NCBI GenBank assembly: GCA_017983465.1
Contig: JAGOBK010000003.1
Span: forward strand, 186,001 to 250,000
Direction: 5' to 3'
Source of the DNA: Crocinitomicaceae bacterium
GTDB lineage: Bacteria; Bacteroidota; Bacteroidia; Flavobacteriales_D; Crocinitomicaceae
Length of the DNA stretch: 64,000 nucleotides
The position numbers were made by a program, and so were the translations under genes. The notes beneath the pieces are model-generated. The model did not search any database. It was given only the letters and a program-made list of their open reading frames with translations, and was not told where the DNA came from. Positions 33,852 through 43,763 of this stretch are shown one piece after another; the stretch's first letter is position 1, and every line of letters starts with the position of its first letter.

Positions 33852-36380
33852 TTACTTTTCAATGACATTGGCACCAGTAGACTCATTGAACCAAATGTAG
33901 TCGGTTATAATCTGACCATTACGAGTGAAATTATTCACTCCGTCTTCTTTCGTTGTTTGTTCAAAGACAACACCGTATCCATTTTTATCCACTACTACAC
34001 GACGAACGATAACCGTCGTTACAAATCCCTGTGAATTCTTCACCGTATAGGTACGTTCAGTCATCGCATTTTTCGGAAACAAGACTCCATCTTCATCCTT
34101 CAAGTTATTCGGTGCATTCGTCAATTCGACTTTCGAAGCAGCAATTTTTTCAATTTGCTCGTATTGCTGATCTTGATTCACTGCGTTTTCATTCTCTCTT
34201 TTCGAAACAGAAACCTCGTAATTTGTTTTCATTTTTTCCTGAGCGGACAAATCTTTTTCTTCTTGTTTTTTCAGTTTTTCAGCTCGGACAGCTTCCTCGT
34301 TCGACAAACGATTGGATCGAGACAATTCAGACTCTTGTAATTTATCGGAAGCCTTTTGCTCATTTGCATTGGAAACATCTTTTGCATCCTTCCATGTGCT
34401 AATGTTTTCCGCATTTTGACTTTGTTTTTCCTCCTGCGTTTTGTTTCTTGTCGTTACAGCCACTTCATTTTTCTGAAGTTCATTCTGTAAATCTCCTTGT
34501 CTTTGATCAGCAGCAACTTGATTTTTACGTTCGATTATTGTCTGCTCCGATTTAAAGGACTCCATGTTTTGATCGGTAGATTCCTGTTGAACAGCACTCA
34601 TCGTCTCGTTGAAGTGATTTTGGTAATCGAAGACATTCTTAATTTCCTGAAGTTGTTCTTGCGGACGTTCAGCCTTCTGTTGAGACGTTTTATTCAAGTC
34701 ATTAAACGCTTGTTCAGGAGTTCCATTTGTACGTTCCCCTGGAGCTTTCAATTGTGTTCCAACAAAAACATCTTCCTTCACGCTAGGCGCCGTTTTTACC
34801 ACTGCTGGAGCAGTAATCGTTGTCAAGGAATCAATGCTTTTTTGCAATTGAGCTAATTCCGTTGCCGGTAAAGAACGAGTATTCGTTGTGGCAACAACTT
34901 GAACGGCTTTCAACTCCTTCAAGCCTTGAGCATTATTTTTAGCTTTCACGGTAGCATAAGCGGCCTTGCGTTGTGCATAATATGCTTCCATTTTACTGAT
35001 TTTGTCCTTGAGTTCGATAACAGATGGCTCGTTTTGACGACTTTTCATTGGATCTGAATTCAAAATATTCTTCGCAACCGCATAAAATTGTGGTCCTTTC
35101 AAAAAGTTCTCATTCGCTTTCGCTAATTGATCCTTGTAAATCTGATCCTGTGAGTTTTTCCAATCCGTCACTTTCTTCATGCCGTTTTGTAATTCCTTCG
35201 AATACTGATCAATAAGTGTTTGTTTTTTGAATTTAGCAATGTTTAATTCTGCTTTTTTGTACATGTCAATCGACTGGTCATATTTTTTTTGCGCATACAA
35301 ATCGCTTGCCGACTTCAATTGTTTCTTTACCTCTAATTCATTGGCATTGTCCTCCTTGATCGCTTGGATCTTTGAAATCTCTTTTAATACGACATCCTTT
35401 TGATTCGACTGTAATTTGATTGCTTCATTGTATTTCGCAATCGCTTCATCGTATTTTTTGCCTATAAAAAGCGTATTTGCCGAAGCCATAGTCTTATCGT
35501 ATTGCGCTTTATTCGCTGCATTTTGTTTATCCGCATTGACATTCTCTGTGATTTTAGCAAGGCGCGCCACGATGTAGGCATCCTTTGGGATTTGTTGGTC
35601 AGCCAACTTGTATTTTTGCTCTGCGAGCGTCCAATTGCTTGCCGTAAACGCAGCATCTCCCTCGCCTTTCAATTTGTCGAATTCTTTTTTACGTTTCGCC
35701 TCGTTTTCGTTGATTTCAATAATCGTTTGAACGGACTTTCTTTTTTGAGTAATCGCAGCATCTGCCGGAGCAACCACCAAAGCTGAATCGTAATACAACA
35801 CTGCCTTTTCGTATTCTTTTCTGCTAACGGCTAAATCCGCAGCAGCGACACAAGAAATTGTTCGTTCTTTATCTTTCGCGATTTTGTACAATTCCCTCAC
35901 TTTTTTGTCCATGTCTGCCTTCACTTGCGCATCTGGAATCGCTTTGTAAATTACTTGGTCCCACACAAATTTCTCGGCATACGTTTCTTTGGTAAAGGCC
36001 AAATCGACATTTGGACGAACAACATACAGTTGCAAAGGCAATTGATCGATCAACTTCACCCCATTCGTTGCATTTGCTTTAGGAACGATGGTTTTTAGAT
36101 CAAATGAAAGCTTTTTGGTCATGTAACCAGGATTAGCAACCACCACCGCGACAATTTGAGCGGGATTAACTTTTGCTGAGACGTAATAATATCCTTTGTT
36201 ATCCGAAACAACACGGGAAACAGAAACTCCATTCTGAATGACATTCACCGTTGCCCCAAATAATTTTTGTCCGCTAACGAAATCTTGTACTGTTCCTTCA
36301 AGCGCAACGAGAACGGGAGTTTGTCCAATCGCCATTGATTGAAAACCGAAAAACAAAAGAAAAATAACGAGTCTACTCAT
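33852..36380 (-). CDS. Secreted protein with carboxypeptidase-regulatory-like domain, TPRs and long coiled coils
   Basis: Protein of 842 aa with a signal peptide (ending MAIGQ). Residues about 25-115 resemble a carboxypeptidase regulatory-like (transthyretin-type) domain (GTVQDFVSGQKLFGATV, DNKGYYYVSA). Residues about 155-480 contain repeated helical units with TPR character (KEYEKAVLYYDSAL, KKYDEAIAKYNEAI, KKYDQSIDMYKKAE). Residues about 560-745 are very rich in Gln, Glu, Lys and Asn, predicting coiled coil or disorder. A conserved beta segment ends the chain (YTVKNSQGFVTTVIVRRVVV). Such architecture suits a periplasmic scaffold, perhaps for secretion or motility machinery, but I cannot name it. 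Confidence 0.7.
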   Translation of the reverse strand: MSRLVIFLLFFGFQSMAIGQTPVLVALEGTVQDFVSGQKLFGATVNVIQNGVSVSRVVSDNKGYYYVSAKVNPAQIVAVVVANPGYMTKKLSFDLKTIVPKANATNGVKLIDQLPLQLYVVRPNVDLAFTKETYAEKFVWDQVIYKAIPDAQVKADMDKKVRELYKIAKDKERTISCVAAADLAVSRKEYEKAVLYYDSALVVAPADAAITQKRKSVQTIIEINENEAKRKKEFDKLKGEGDAAFTASNWTLAEQKYKLADQQIPKDAYIVARLAKITENVNADKQNAANKAQYDKTMASANTLFIGKKYDEAIAKYNEAIKLQSNQKDVVLKEISKIQAIKEDNANELEVKKQLKSASDLYAQKKYDQSIDMYKKAELNIAKFKKQTLIDQYSKELQNGMKKVTDWKNSQDQIYKDQLAKANENFLKGPQFYAVAKNILNSDPMKSRQNEPSVIELKDKISKMEAYYAQRKAAYATVKAKNNAQGLKELKAVQVVATTNTRSLPATELAQLQKSIDSLTTITAPAVVKTAPSVKEDVFVGTQLKAPGERTNGTPEQAFNDLNKTSQQKAERPQEQLQEIKNVFDYQNHFNETMSAVQQESTDQNMESFKSEQTIIERKNQVAADQRQGDLQNELQKNEVAVTTRNKTQEEKQSQNAENISTWKDAKDVSNANEQKASDKLQESELSRSNRLSNEEAVRAEKLKKQEEKDLSAQEKMKTNYEVSVSKRENENAVNQDQQYEQIEKIAASKVELTNAPNNLKDEDGVLFPKNAMTERTYTVKNSQGFVTTVIVRRVVVDKNGYGVVFEQTTKEDGVNNFTRNGQIITDYIWFNESTGANVIEK

Positions 36381-36423
36381 AGCTGTAACTTAGAAAACAA
36401 AGCATAGAATCAACGTAAAATCC

Positions 36424-36431
36424 TACTTTTG
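36424..36431 (+). promoter_or_regulatory. Probable -7 box (TACTTTTG) of the FAD oxidoreductase gene
   Basis: Exact TAnnTTTG match 40 bp before the ATG at 36472, in the divergent gap between two genes. No clear -33 element was found. Confidence 0.4.
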
Positions 36432-36471
36432 TTTCAAAGACAAATTTGCTAAAAATTAACGACTTAAAAAA

Positions 36472-37596
36472 ATGCTTCCTTTTTCCAAGTTAAGTTTCTG
36501 GGAACGTTCCATTTACACCGATGGAATTGATTTCACAATCATTGGTGCAGGAATCGTTGGAATGAGTACTGCATTGCACCTCAGAAGAGCAAATCCAAGC
36601 GCGAAAATCGTCCTCATTGAACGCGGATATTTACCTACTGGAGCAAGCACAAAAAATGCTGGATTCACGTGTTTTGGGAGTCCAACAGAACTGAACGACG
36701 ATTTAAGCAAAATGGACGAAGGGACTGTTTGGGACACCGTTTCCATGCGGATGGAAGGCTTGCGCGAATTGTTTTCACTCGTTGATCCAGAACGCATACA
36801 ATACGAAGCCTGTGGTTCCTGGGACATCATCCATGAGGAAGAAGAATCATTGACTCCCGATTTTCTAGCTTATTTAAACGAAAAACTCTTCGGTATTTCG
36901 GGCGAAAATAACGTTTACACAGAAGACAAGACTAAACTCATTGATTCTGGATTTAGCGGCGTAAAAACAGCCTACTACAATCGTTTGGAAGGAGCCATTC
37001 ACACGGGGAAGTTAATCGAAGAATTACATCGATCTTGTACGAATGAGGGAATTCAGTTTCTATTTGGGGTAAATGTTCTTTCCTTTGAATCCTATGACTC
37101 CAGTGTCGAAATTCATACTTCCATGGGACAGCTTCAAACCGCTAAACTGTTGGTTTGCACCAATGCCTTTGCGAAGGATTACCTTAGTGATATCCAAGCG
37201 GCTCGCGCACAAGTTTTGGTGACCAAACCCATCTCCAATCTTGCGGTACATGGAACCTTTCATATGGAAGCTGGATACTATTATTTCCGTAATGTTGGGA
37301 ATCGACTATTGTTTGGAGGAGGAAGAAACCTAGATTTTACAGGAGAAACAAGTACAGAATTTGAGACGACCCTATTGATTCAAGAAAAATTAAAACAATA
37401 TCTACATGAATTAATCCTGCCAAATACGCCGGTAGAAATTGATTATTCTTGGTCTGGCATCATGGCTGTTGGAAGCGAAAAAAAACCAATCATCCAAAAA
37501 ACGAACAAAAACATTGCTTTTGGTGTTCGTATGGGAGGAATGGGTGTTGCTATTGGCGCATCTGTTGGTAAGCAACTGTCAAAAATATTTTCGTGA
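36472..37596 (+). CDS. FAD-dependent oxidoreductase, DAO (D-amino-acid oxidase) family
   Basis: Flavoprotein of 374 aa. The dinucleotide-binding motif is DFTIIGAGIVGMSTALHLR near residue 22, with the acidic residue at the end of the second strand in IVLIERGY. The GASTKNAGFTCFGS block is the usual flavin-contacting loop of the DAO family, and SGIMAVGSEKKPII near the C-terminus fits the glycine-oxidase/gamma-glutamylputrescine-oxidase branch. No signal peptide, so cytoplasmic. The amine substrate cannot be named. It overlaps the following DUF2452 gene by 4 bp (GTGA). Confidence 0.87.
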   Translation: MLPFSKLSFWERSIYTDGIDFTIIGAGIVGMSTALHLRRANPSAKIVLIERGYLPTGASTKNAGFTCFGSPTELNDDLSKMDEGTVWDTVSMRMEGLRELFSLVDPERIQYEACGSWDIIHEEEESLTPDFLAYLNEKLFGISGENNVYTEDKTKLIDSGFSGVKTAYYNRLEGAIHTGKLIEELHRSCTNEGIQFLFGVNVLSFESYDSSVEIHTSMGQLQTAKLLVCTNAFAKDYLSDIQAARAQVLVTKPISNLAVHGTFHMEAGYYYFRNVGNRLLFGGGRNLDFTGETSTEFETTLLIQEKLKQYLHELILPNTPVEIDYSWSGIMAVGSEKKPIIQKTNKNIAFGVRMGGMGVAIGASVGKQLSKIFS

Positions 37597-38066
37597 GTCA
37601 AACAGAAGGAAAAAAAGCATTCATCAATCCAATTGATCCAGATAAGATCACGGAGAATCCACATTCGTTGGAATACGCGCATCATGCCGGATCAGCAATC
37701 ATCAAACCGGAGGACCAAGGAAAAATCAAAGGTCGTGCGGTAAGTGCGATGGAGCATCAAACGGATATGCAACTTTCTCAATTGTATGAGCAGATGCAAT
37801 TGTTAGCTTCTCAAGCAAAAAAGTTAAATGAACGTAAAGAAATTTCTCATTTCATTTACCAAGCGGAGATGCGTTTCGAACCATTCATCAATCATACCTA
37901 TCATCTGTACCAAAGAAGCAATGGGAAATTTTCTTTGTCCCTTGTTGGACCCACGCAATGGGGTAAATCGGGACAGGAATTAACCTTTATTGCAACGGTT
38001 AAATTACTGGCAGATCACACGTGGGATATCTTAGACAGAAATCCGGATTTTAGTTTCAGCGCGTAA
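37593..38066 (+). CDS. DUF2452 domain protein
   Basis: Small cytoplasmic protein of 157 aa starting with GTG inside the stop of the oxidoreductase gene. The N-terminal NPIDPDKITENPHSLEYAHHAGS segment and the helical YEQMQLLASQAKKLNERKEIS region followed by FYLYQ-like aromatic block fit the DUF2452 family, which is widespread in Bacteroidota and uncharacterised. Coupling to an FAD oxidase suggests a shared role, but nothing in the sequence says which. Its end overlaps yaaA (opposite strand) by 11 bp. Confidence 0.8.
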   Translation: MSQTEGKKAFINPIDPDKITENPHSLEYAHHAGSAIIKPEDQGKIKGRAVSAMEHQTDMQLSQLYEQMQLLASQAKKLNERKEISHFIYQAEMRFEPFINHTYHLYQRSNGKFSLSLVGPTQWGKSGQELTFIATVKLLADHTWDILDRNPDFSFSA

Positions 38067-38817
38067 AAATCCATTCGTCATTCGATGACAGCAAATCGTT
38101 GTATTGATAGCCATCTACGTCGTAAAGTTTTAGTTGTTCAATTTCGCTAATATTCTGCTCAATTAAGTAACGTGCCATTGCTCCTCGAGCGTGCTTTGCG
38201 TACATCATCACAACGGAATATTGACCATTTTTAAATTCTTTAAAAACGGGCGTGATGATCCGGTTTTTTAGGAGCTGCGTTTTGATGACTTTAAAATACT
38301 CTGTGGAAGCCAAGTTAATAATGACTTCGTCCTTTTGAAGCTCTTTCTTCAATGCTTTTGTCACTTTATCACCCCAAAATTCATACAGATTTTTCTGATC
38401 CGCTTTACTTGAAAACCGTGTACCCATTTCCAATCGGTATGGATAAATTAAGTCCAGCGGTTTCAATATGCCATAGAGTCCAGACAAAATGCGTAAATCC
38501 GCATTTAATTTAGGCAAAAGCTTATCGGACAGGGTATCTACATCCAATGCACGATAAACCTCTCCGTTAAACACATGAACTGCTGAAAGGGCTTGATCTA
38601 CTTGAACTGATGCCTTTTTCCAATTTTTATAACGCAGCAAATTTTGCTCTGCTAGATCTAAGGAAATCCCCATTAATTCTTGTAATCCAACCTTTTTAAA
38701 CTTTTTAAGGTCTTTTATTAATTGATTGGCCTCTTTTTCAAAAATAGGAATGGAAGAATCATGATTTTCACGCACTTGTTCATTTAAGTTTTTGGCTGGT
38801 GACAAGATGATTTTCAT
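38056..38817 (-). CDS. yaaA: Peroxide stress protein YaaA
   Basis: Cytoplasmic protein of 253 aa starting MKIILSPAKNLNE, the unmistakable N-terminus of the YaaA/DUF328 family. The family limits intracellular free iron and oxidative DNA damage during peroxide stress in E. coli and binds DNA in a HhH-like manner. LSGLYGILKPLDLIYPYRLEMGT and KHARGAMARYLI are the other conserved blocks. Length matches E. coli YaaA. A TATCTTCG box (38838-38845, minus strand) 21 bp upstream is a candidate promoter element. It is a single gene, convergent to DUF2452 and divergent from the SprB-repeat gene. Confidence 0.95.
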   Translation of the reverse strand: MKIILSPAKNLNEQVRENHDSSIPIFEKEANQLIKDLKKFKKVGLQELMGISLDLAEQNLLRYKNWKKASVQVDQALSAVHVFNGEVYRALDVDTLSDKLLPKLNADLRILSGLYGILKPLDLIYPYRLEMGTRFSSKADQKNLYEFWGDKVTKALKKELQKDEVIINLASTEYFKVIKTQLLKNRIITPVFKEFKNGQYSVVMMYAKHARGAMARYLIEQNISEIEQLKLYDVDGYQYNDLLSSNDEWIFTR

Positions 38818-38892
38818 GAGGATGACTTTTTGATTTGCGAAGATAGTTAATTGAAAAGAATGTCTTACTTTTAGTGCTCAAAACTATAAACT

Positions 38893-41800
38893 ATGCAAAA
38901 ACGATTACTCCAACTTGGATTATTTACCCTATTGTCATACCTAGGCTATGCACAGGAATCTGAATTTTTGGGGAATTTTACTCCGACTATTTCACATTTG
39001 GTTCCAGCTAGTCCGAGTCAAGTTGCACCGCATGAAGCCATTATTAAACCGAACTTCAAAGGTAGAGAGATCATTGATGTTGATCAAAGCAATACTCACA
39101 ATCCAGACTGGGTTTGGCAACAACATGCGACAACAGAAAAAATCGCTTCAGCTAGTGTTCTTTGGGCATTTCAAGGCCTTGGAACGAACTTATCCCCACC
39201 AGATCCAACAGTAGATGCGGATAGTAATGTTGTAATTGAAGCAACAAACTCCAATGGAGGAGCTGTGTATCGCATCTTCAACAAAAATACGGGAGCAACG
39301 ATTGTTAGTTCGTTGACGATGCAGTCTTTGGGTGGATCAGCAGGACTTGGTGACCCCATCGTATTATACTACAAGCCAGCAAGACGTTGGTTTTTAACAG
39401 AATTTTCGAGCTCAGGTAATAAATTACTGATTCACGTTTCCCAGACAAGTAATCCACAAGGTGCTTACTACACGTATTCCTTCACTTGCACTTCTTTTCC
39501 AGATTATCCAAAATATGGATTTTGCGAAGCATCTGATGCATTTATTGCCAGTACAAATCAAGGTGGACCGCCAACGATATATGCAATGAAAATTAGCACG
39601 ATGCTTACAGGCGCGACCTCACCATTTATTAAAACAACCATTGGTTATTCTTTGAATGGATTTGGATTTCAATCCATTACTCCGGTAGATTTAGAGGGTG
39701 ACAACGCTGCTCCAGCTGGAATGAAACCATTATTTATTCGTCACCGAGATGATGAGTCGCATTCAAACGGATCACCTGATAGTGGAACAAACGATTGGAT
39801 TGAGCTTTGGGAGATGACCGTAAACTGGACAGCTAATACAGCAACTGTAGCAAAAATCCAAGACATTGTGATTAGTGAAATCGACTCGAAATTGTGTGGA
39901 CTAACCAGTTTTGCATGTATTAAACAACCGGGAACAACGAACACCCTGGATCCACTTCGAGAAACAGTCATGTATAAAGCTCCAATGCGCGTTTTCGACG
40001 ATCATCAAACCATATTGGCAGCATTGGCAACGGATGTAGATGGTGCAGACCGTGCTGGAGTTCGTTGGGTAGAATTACGTCGCGCAGCTAACGTTACCAC
40101 ACCGACATGGGTGAACTACCAAGAAGGAACCTATGCTCCTGGAACAGGAACAAGTCGATGGATGCCCGCAATTAATATCGATAAGTTTGGAAACATCATC
40201 ATGGCCTATTCGACATCGAGCAACACAGCGGGAGATTTTCCATCTATTAAAATGACGGGAAGAAAACCATGTGATCCACTCGGACAAATGACAATGCCTG
40301 AAACCACTATTATCGCTGGTATTTCCTCAAAAACAGGAGATACACGTTGGGGTGACTATCACCATATGTCGATTGATGATTTCGATCAAAAAACATTCTA
40401 CTTCACTGGAGTTTACCACAATTCACAAACAAAAACAAATGTCAGTGCAATTCGAATGAACCCAGATGTTTTAGATGCCTCTATCGCAAATGCATTTGTA
40501 CCAGGTACTGGAACAGCATGTGGCACTTCCACGCAAATTGGGGTTATCGTTGAACAAACAGGTAGCACAAACATTAGCTCGGGAGTTATTAGTTGGCAAG
40601 TTGGAAGTGGAGCAGTTTCGTCGGTAAACTACACATCAACACAATTAACTGGCGTTGGAACAACAGATACTATTTTTGTAACGGTAAACGGACTAGTAAG
40701 CGGAGCAAACACGATCACTTTTTCCACTACGACTGTGAACGGTATTTCACCTGACGACAACACGTGTAACGATTCAAAATCAGTCAGTATAAATGTTATT
40801 GGAGGATCATCCATCACTGCAAGCATGGCGATAAATTTCTTTCCAACATGTACTTCCAACAACGGTCAAATTACTTTATCGGCAACGGGAGGAACAGCAC
40901 CTTACTCCTATTCACTGAATAACGGACCTGCACAATCATCACCAGTATTTGCAAACCTAGCGCCTGGATCGTATACATACACAATCACTGAGAATGGCGG
41001 ATGTTCTGGATTCGGCACGGTTAACATTCCACCAGCAGCTATCATTACAACAACCTTAAATCAAACGGCGACGATTATTTGCAGTGGTAATACAAATGCT
41101 TCTATTTCAGTAAGCGCAACAGGTGGACAAGCAAACTATAGTTATTCAATCAATGGAACAAGTTACCAAGCAGCGAATACGTTTAGCAACTTAGGTGCAG
41201 GAACCTATACGATTTACGCGCAAGATGCGAATGGTTGTATAGGCTCTAATACCTTAACCATTACACAACCTGCTGCGATCGGTATCAACGCTGTTCCAAC
41301 AATGATTTCATGTGCAGGATTAAACAATGGTCAAATTTTCGTGAGTGCTTCCGGTGGATCGGCTCCATTAACTTATAGCATTAACGGAACAACATTCGTT
41401 ACCAGCAATACATTTAATGGACTTTCAGCAGGGACCTATACGGTAACTGTAAAAGATGTGAATGGTTGTCAACAAACGTTTAACACGACAATCACCGAGC
41501 CAGCGCCGTTAAGTTTAACATGTGTGCCAACCGTATCCAATGGAACAAATGGAACAATTACAGTAACAGGTACTGGTGGTAACTTACCTTACTCCTATAG
41601 CCTGAACGGAACCAATTATTATTCTGGTTCATTATTCTCTGGATTGGCGATCGGTATTTATACCGTCTATATCAAGGATGCAAACGGTTGTGTCACTAGT
41701 GTGGAGGTAAATATTAACTCCAATGGAATTGAAGAATTAGGATTCACTTTTGTTAACATCTACCCAAATCCAAATAAAGGAGTGTTTGAACTTGAAATTG

Positions 41801-41997
41801 ATGGTTTATCCGATTCCAAAGTTTCAGGTAAACTGTTCAATGTTGCCGGACAACTGGTGAGTTCCTTTGAACTAACTGCTCAAAATGGAAAAATTAAAGA
41901 AACCATTGAAATGAGCAAAAAGTTAGCAGCAGGAACTTATTACCTTGGTTTATATCAAGATAAGAAAGCTGTTGTAAAGCAATTTGTGAAAGAGTAA
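38893..41997 (+). CDS. Large T9SS cargo protein with four SprB-type repeats
   Basis: Exported protein of 1034 aa, signal peptide ending LGYAQ. Residues about 70-540 form a beta-propeller-like domain with no recognised enzyme motif. A CARDB-like Ig segment (about 545-635) precedes four SprB repeats (about 640-945), each with the pattern xATGGTxPYSYSxNGxxxxxxxxFxNLxxGxYTxxxxDxNGC. SprB repeats are known from the mobile gliding adhesin of Flavobacterium johnsoniae and from many adhesins. The C-terminus (YPNPNKGVFELEI, AAGTYYLGLY) is a type A T9SS sorting domain. A surface adhesin role is likely by family. A terminator follows. Confidence 0.88.
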   Translation: MQKRLLQLGLFTLLSYLGYAQESEFLGNFTPTISHLVPASPSQVAPHEAIIKPNFKGREIIDVDQSNTHNPDWVWQQHATTEKIASASVLWAFQGLGTNLSPPDPTVDADSNVVIEATNSNGGAVYRIFNKNTGATIVSSLTMQSLGGSAGLGDPIVLYYKPARRWFLTEFSSSGNKLLIHVSQTSNPQGAYYTYSFTCTSFPDYPKYGFCEASDAFIASTNQGGPPTIYAMKISTMLTGATSPFIKTTIGYSLNGFGFQSITPVDLEGDNAAPAGMKPLFIRHRDDESHSNGSPDSGTNDWIELWEMTVNWTANTATVAKIQDIVISEIDSKLCGLTSFACIKQPGTTNTLDPLRETVMYKAPMRVFDDHQTILAALATDVDGADRAGVRWVELRRAANVTTPTWVNYQEGTYAPGTGTSRWMPAINIDKFGNIIMAYSTSSNTAGDFPSIKMTGRKPCDPLGQMTMPETTIIAGISSKTGDTRWGDYHHMSIDDFDQKTFYFTGVYHNSQTKTNVSAIRMNPDVLDASIANAFVPGTGTACGTSTQIGVIVEQTGSTNISSGVISWQVGSGAVSSVNYTSTQLTGVGTTDTIFVTVNGLVSGANTITFSTTTVNGISPDDNTCNDSKSVSINVIGGSSITASMAINFFPTCTSNNGQITLSATGGTAPYSYSLNNGPAQSSPVFANLAPGSYTYTITENGGCSGFGTVNIPPAAIITTTLNQTATIICSGNTNASISVSATGGQANYSYSINGTSYQAANTFSNLGAGTYTIYAQDANGCIGSNTLTITQPAAIGINAVPTMISCAGLNNGQIFVSASGGSAPLTYSINGTTFVTSNTFNGLSAGTYTVTVKDVNGCQQTFNTTITEPAPLSLTCVPTVSNGTNGTITVTGTGGNLPYSYSLNGTNYYSGSLFSGLAIGIYTVYIKDANGCVTSVEVNINSNGIEELGFTFVNIYPNPNKGVFELEIDGLSDSKVSGKLFNVAGQLVSSFELTAQNGKIKETIEMSKKLAAGTYYLGLYQDKKAVVKQFVKE

Positions 41998-42018
41998 TTT
42001 GTATTTTGAAGATATGGA

Positions 42019-42049
42019 AAGGCTGGTTATTGACCGGCCTTTTTTTTTT
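42019..42049 (+). terminator. Rho-independent terminator
   Basis: AAGGC-T-GGT, a 5-nt loop and ACC-G-GCCTT followed by nine T, just after the SprB-repeat gene. Confidence 0.9.
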
Positions 42050-42105
42050 ACATATCGTAAAAACTAAAAAAATATAATTAATTTCACCTATTAAATTAAA
42101 TTAGT

Positions 42106-43758
42106 ATGACCCATTTTTTACGCTTCACAAGCATTGCTTTGTTGCTATTAGCAAGTTCTTGCACCGCAATTTTCATTCCGAAAAAACAAAATGTACATTT
42201 CAATACAGACAACGACTCAAGTGTGGTTGTGATAGATGGCGATGAAATTGGTAAAGGAAAATCATTTGAATACAAGATTCAAAAAAGAGGTTTGCAACAG
42301 GTTGTCGTTACAACACCAGGCTACAAAGATGAGCACGTGATGTTGCGTCCTTACCGTCGTTCTCCAGCTTTTTATCCATTAGCTATTTTGGATTTGCCTT
42401 TTATGATCTTGGGTTATGGACAGATTTTAATTCATTTAGAAACATCCTTGGATTATCCGAAAGAAATCAATTTGGGCAATCAAATTTTCTATGACAAACG
42501 AGATAGTACAGAACGATACATCAAAGTGAACGCCATCAAAGTGGATATCAAAGACCAAACGAAAGACATTAAGGTGTTTTATGTTAATGATCAAGAGGAT
42601 ATTGATAAAAAACTATATGAAGAAATAGATCTTCGCAAGAAAAATGACGAAGAAGCAAAAATCAAGGAACAAGAGCGCTTAGACAAATTGAACAAGAAGA
42701 AGAAAAGTCAAGTTTCATCTTCATCATTAAATCAGAAAAAAGACGGAAAAAGTATCTTAACAGATGACACGAGATTTTCCGAGGATTTATTTAATATCCT
42801 ATTAGAAACCGGTTATGTTGATACGATCAATCGTATTTTTCAAGACGATAACAACACGATGGTTGTTCAAGCTAAAATCAAAAAAGTGGACGAGTTCATC
42901 ATATATGGTGGAACAAACAATTACCGAAAATTAGGCTTAGGGATTTCATGGTACCTTTTGAACATGTACGACGAAATCATTGATTCTACAGAAGTCTATA
43001 ATTTTTCGGATCCATTTGTAACAAGAGGTTATTCGGCGCCTGACTACGTTGAAATGGTAGGTGACGCTATCGCACGAAGTTTCCATGAATTACGCAAAAC
43101 AGACTTGTTTAACAATAACATTGGGATTCAAACTGACTTTAGTTCAAAGGAAGCTCCATTGGTGCTTGTTAAACCAAAATCACTTGTTAAAGAATTATCT
43201 GACGCAAGTTTGGCAAGTGTCATCATCAAACGTAAAGATGGTGGACATGGTTCTGGATTCGCTATATCGCAAGACGGCTATATTTTAACTAATTACCATG
43301 TAATTTCAGGTGAATTAGAAAGTAAACAAGCAGAGTTCAAAGTACTATTAGCGAACGGACTATCATTAGATGCTAAAATTGTTCGATTTAACAGGGCTCG
43401 TGATATTGCTTTATTGAAAGTAGAATACAACTTCGAAAAAGCTTTCCTTTTAACATCAGAGAAAACCTTCAAGAATCTATCAGAAGTTTATACGATTGGA
43501 GCACCTAAATCAGTGGAATTAGGTCAATCTGTAAGTATTGGTTTGATTTCAAATGAACGAAACACAAACAACAACAATGTGCTTCAACTAAGCATGAGTT
43601 TGAACGGTGGAAATAGTGGTGGGCCTTTATTCGACAAAACAGGAGTCCTACACGGTGTCATTCAAGCCAAATTGGTCGGGAAAGATACCGAGGGAGTTGG
43701 CTTTGCAATTCCTGGATACTTGATTCCAGAATATTTGAAAATTTCTTACTCAAAATAG
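42106..43758 (+). CDS. Trypsin-like serine protease lipoprotein (S1C-like domain)
   Basis: Protein of 550 aa with a lipoprotein signal (LLLLASSCTAI, Cys at about 19). Residues about 28-80 look like a PEGA-type small beta domain. A charged coiled-coil stretch (about 160-215) and an alpha/beta region of unknown type (about 225-350) precede the C-terminal chymotrypsin-like domain. Its catalytic triad is His398 (ILTNYHVI), Asp433 (RDIALLKV) and Ser504 (GGNSGGPLF), all present. No PDZ domain follows, unlike DegP. It starts a compact four-gene cluster with two barrel proteins and a lipoprotein, 5 bp before the next gene, so it probably acts at the outer membrane. Confidence 0.88.
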   Translation: MTHFLRFTSIALLLLASSCTAIFIPKKQNVHFNTDNDSSVVVIDGDEIGKGKSFEYKIQKRGLQQVVVTTPGYKDEHVMLRPYRRSPAFYPLAILDLPFMILGYGQILIHLETSLDYPKEINLGNQIFYDKRDSTERYIKVNAIKVDIKDQTKDIKVFYVNDQEDIDKKLYEEIDLRKKNDEEAKIKEQERLDKLNKKKKSQVSSSSLNQKKDGKSILTDDTRFSEDLFNILLETGYVDTINRIFQDDNNTMVVQAKIKKVDEFIIYGGTNNYRKLGLGISWYLLNMYDEIIDSTEVYNFSDPFVTRGYSAPDYVEMVGDAIARSFHELRKTDLFNNNIGIQTDFSSKEAPLVLVKPKSLVKELSDASLASVIIKRKDGGHGSGFAISQDGYILTNYHVISGELESKQAEFKVLLANGLSLDAKIVRFNRARDIALLKVEYNFEKAFLLTSEKTFKNLSEVYTIGAPKSVELGQSVSIGLISNERNTNNNNVLQLSMSLNGGNSGGPLFDKTGVLHGVIQAKLVGKDTEGVGFAIPGYLIPEYLKISYSK

Positions 43759-43763
43759 GCAGT

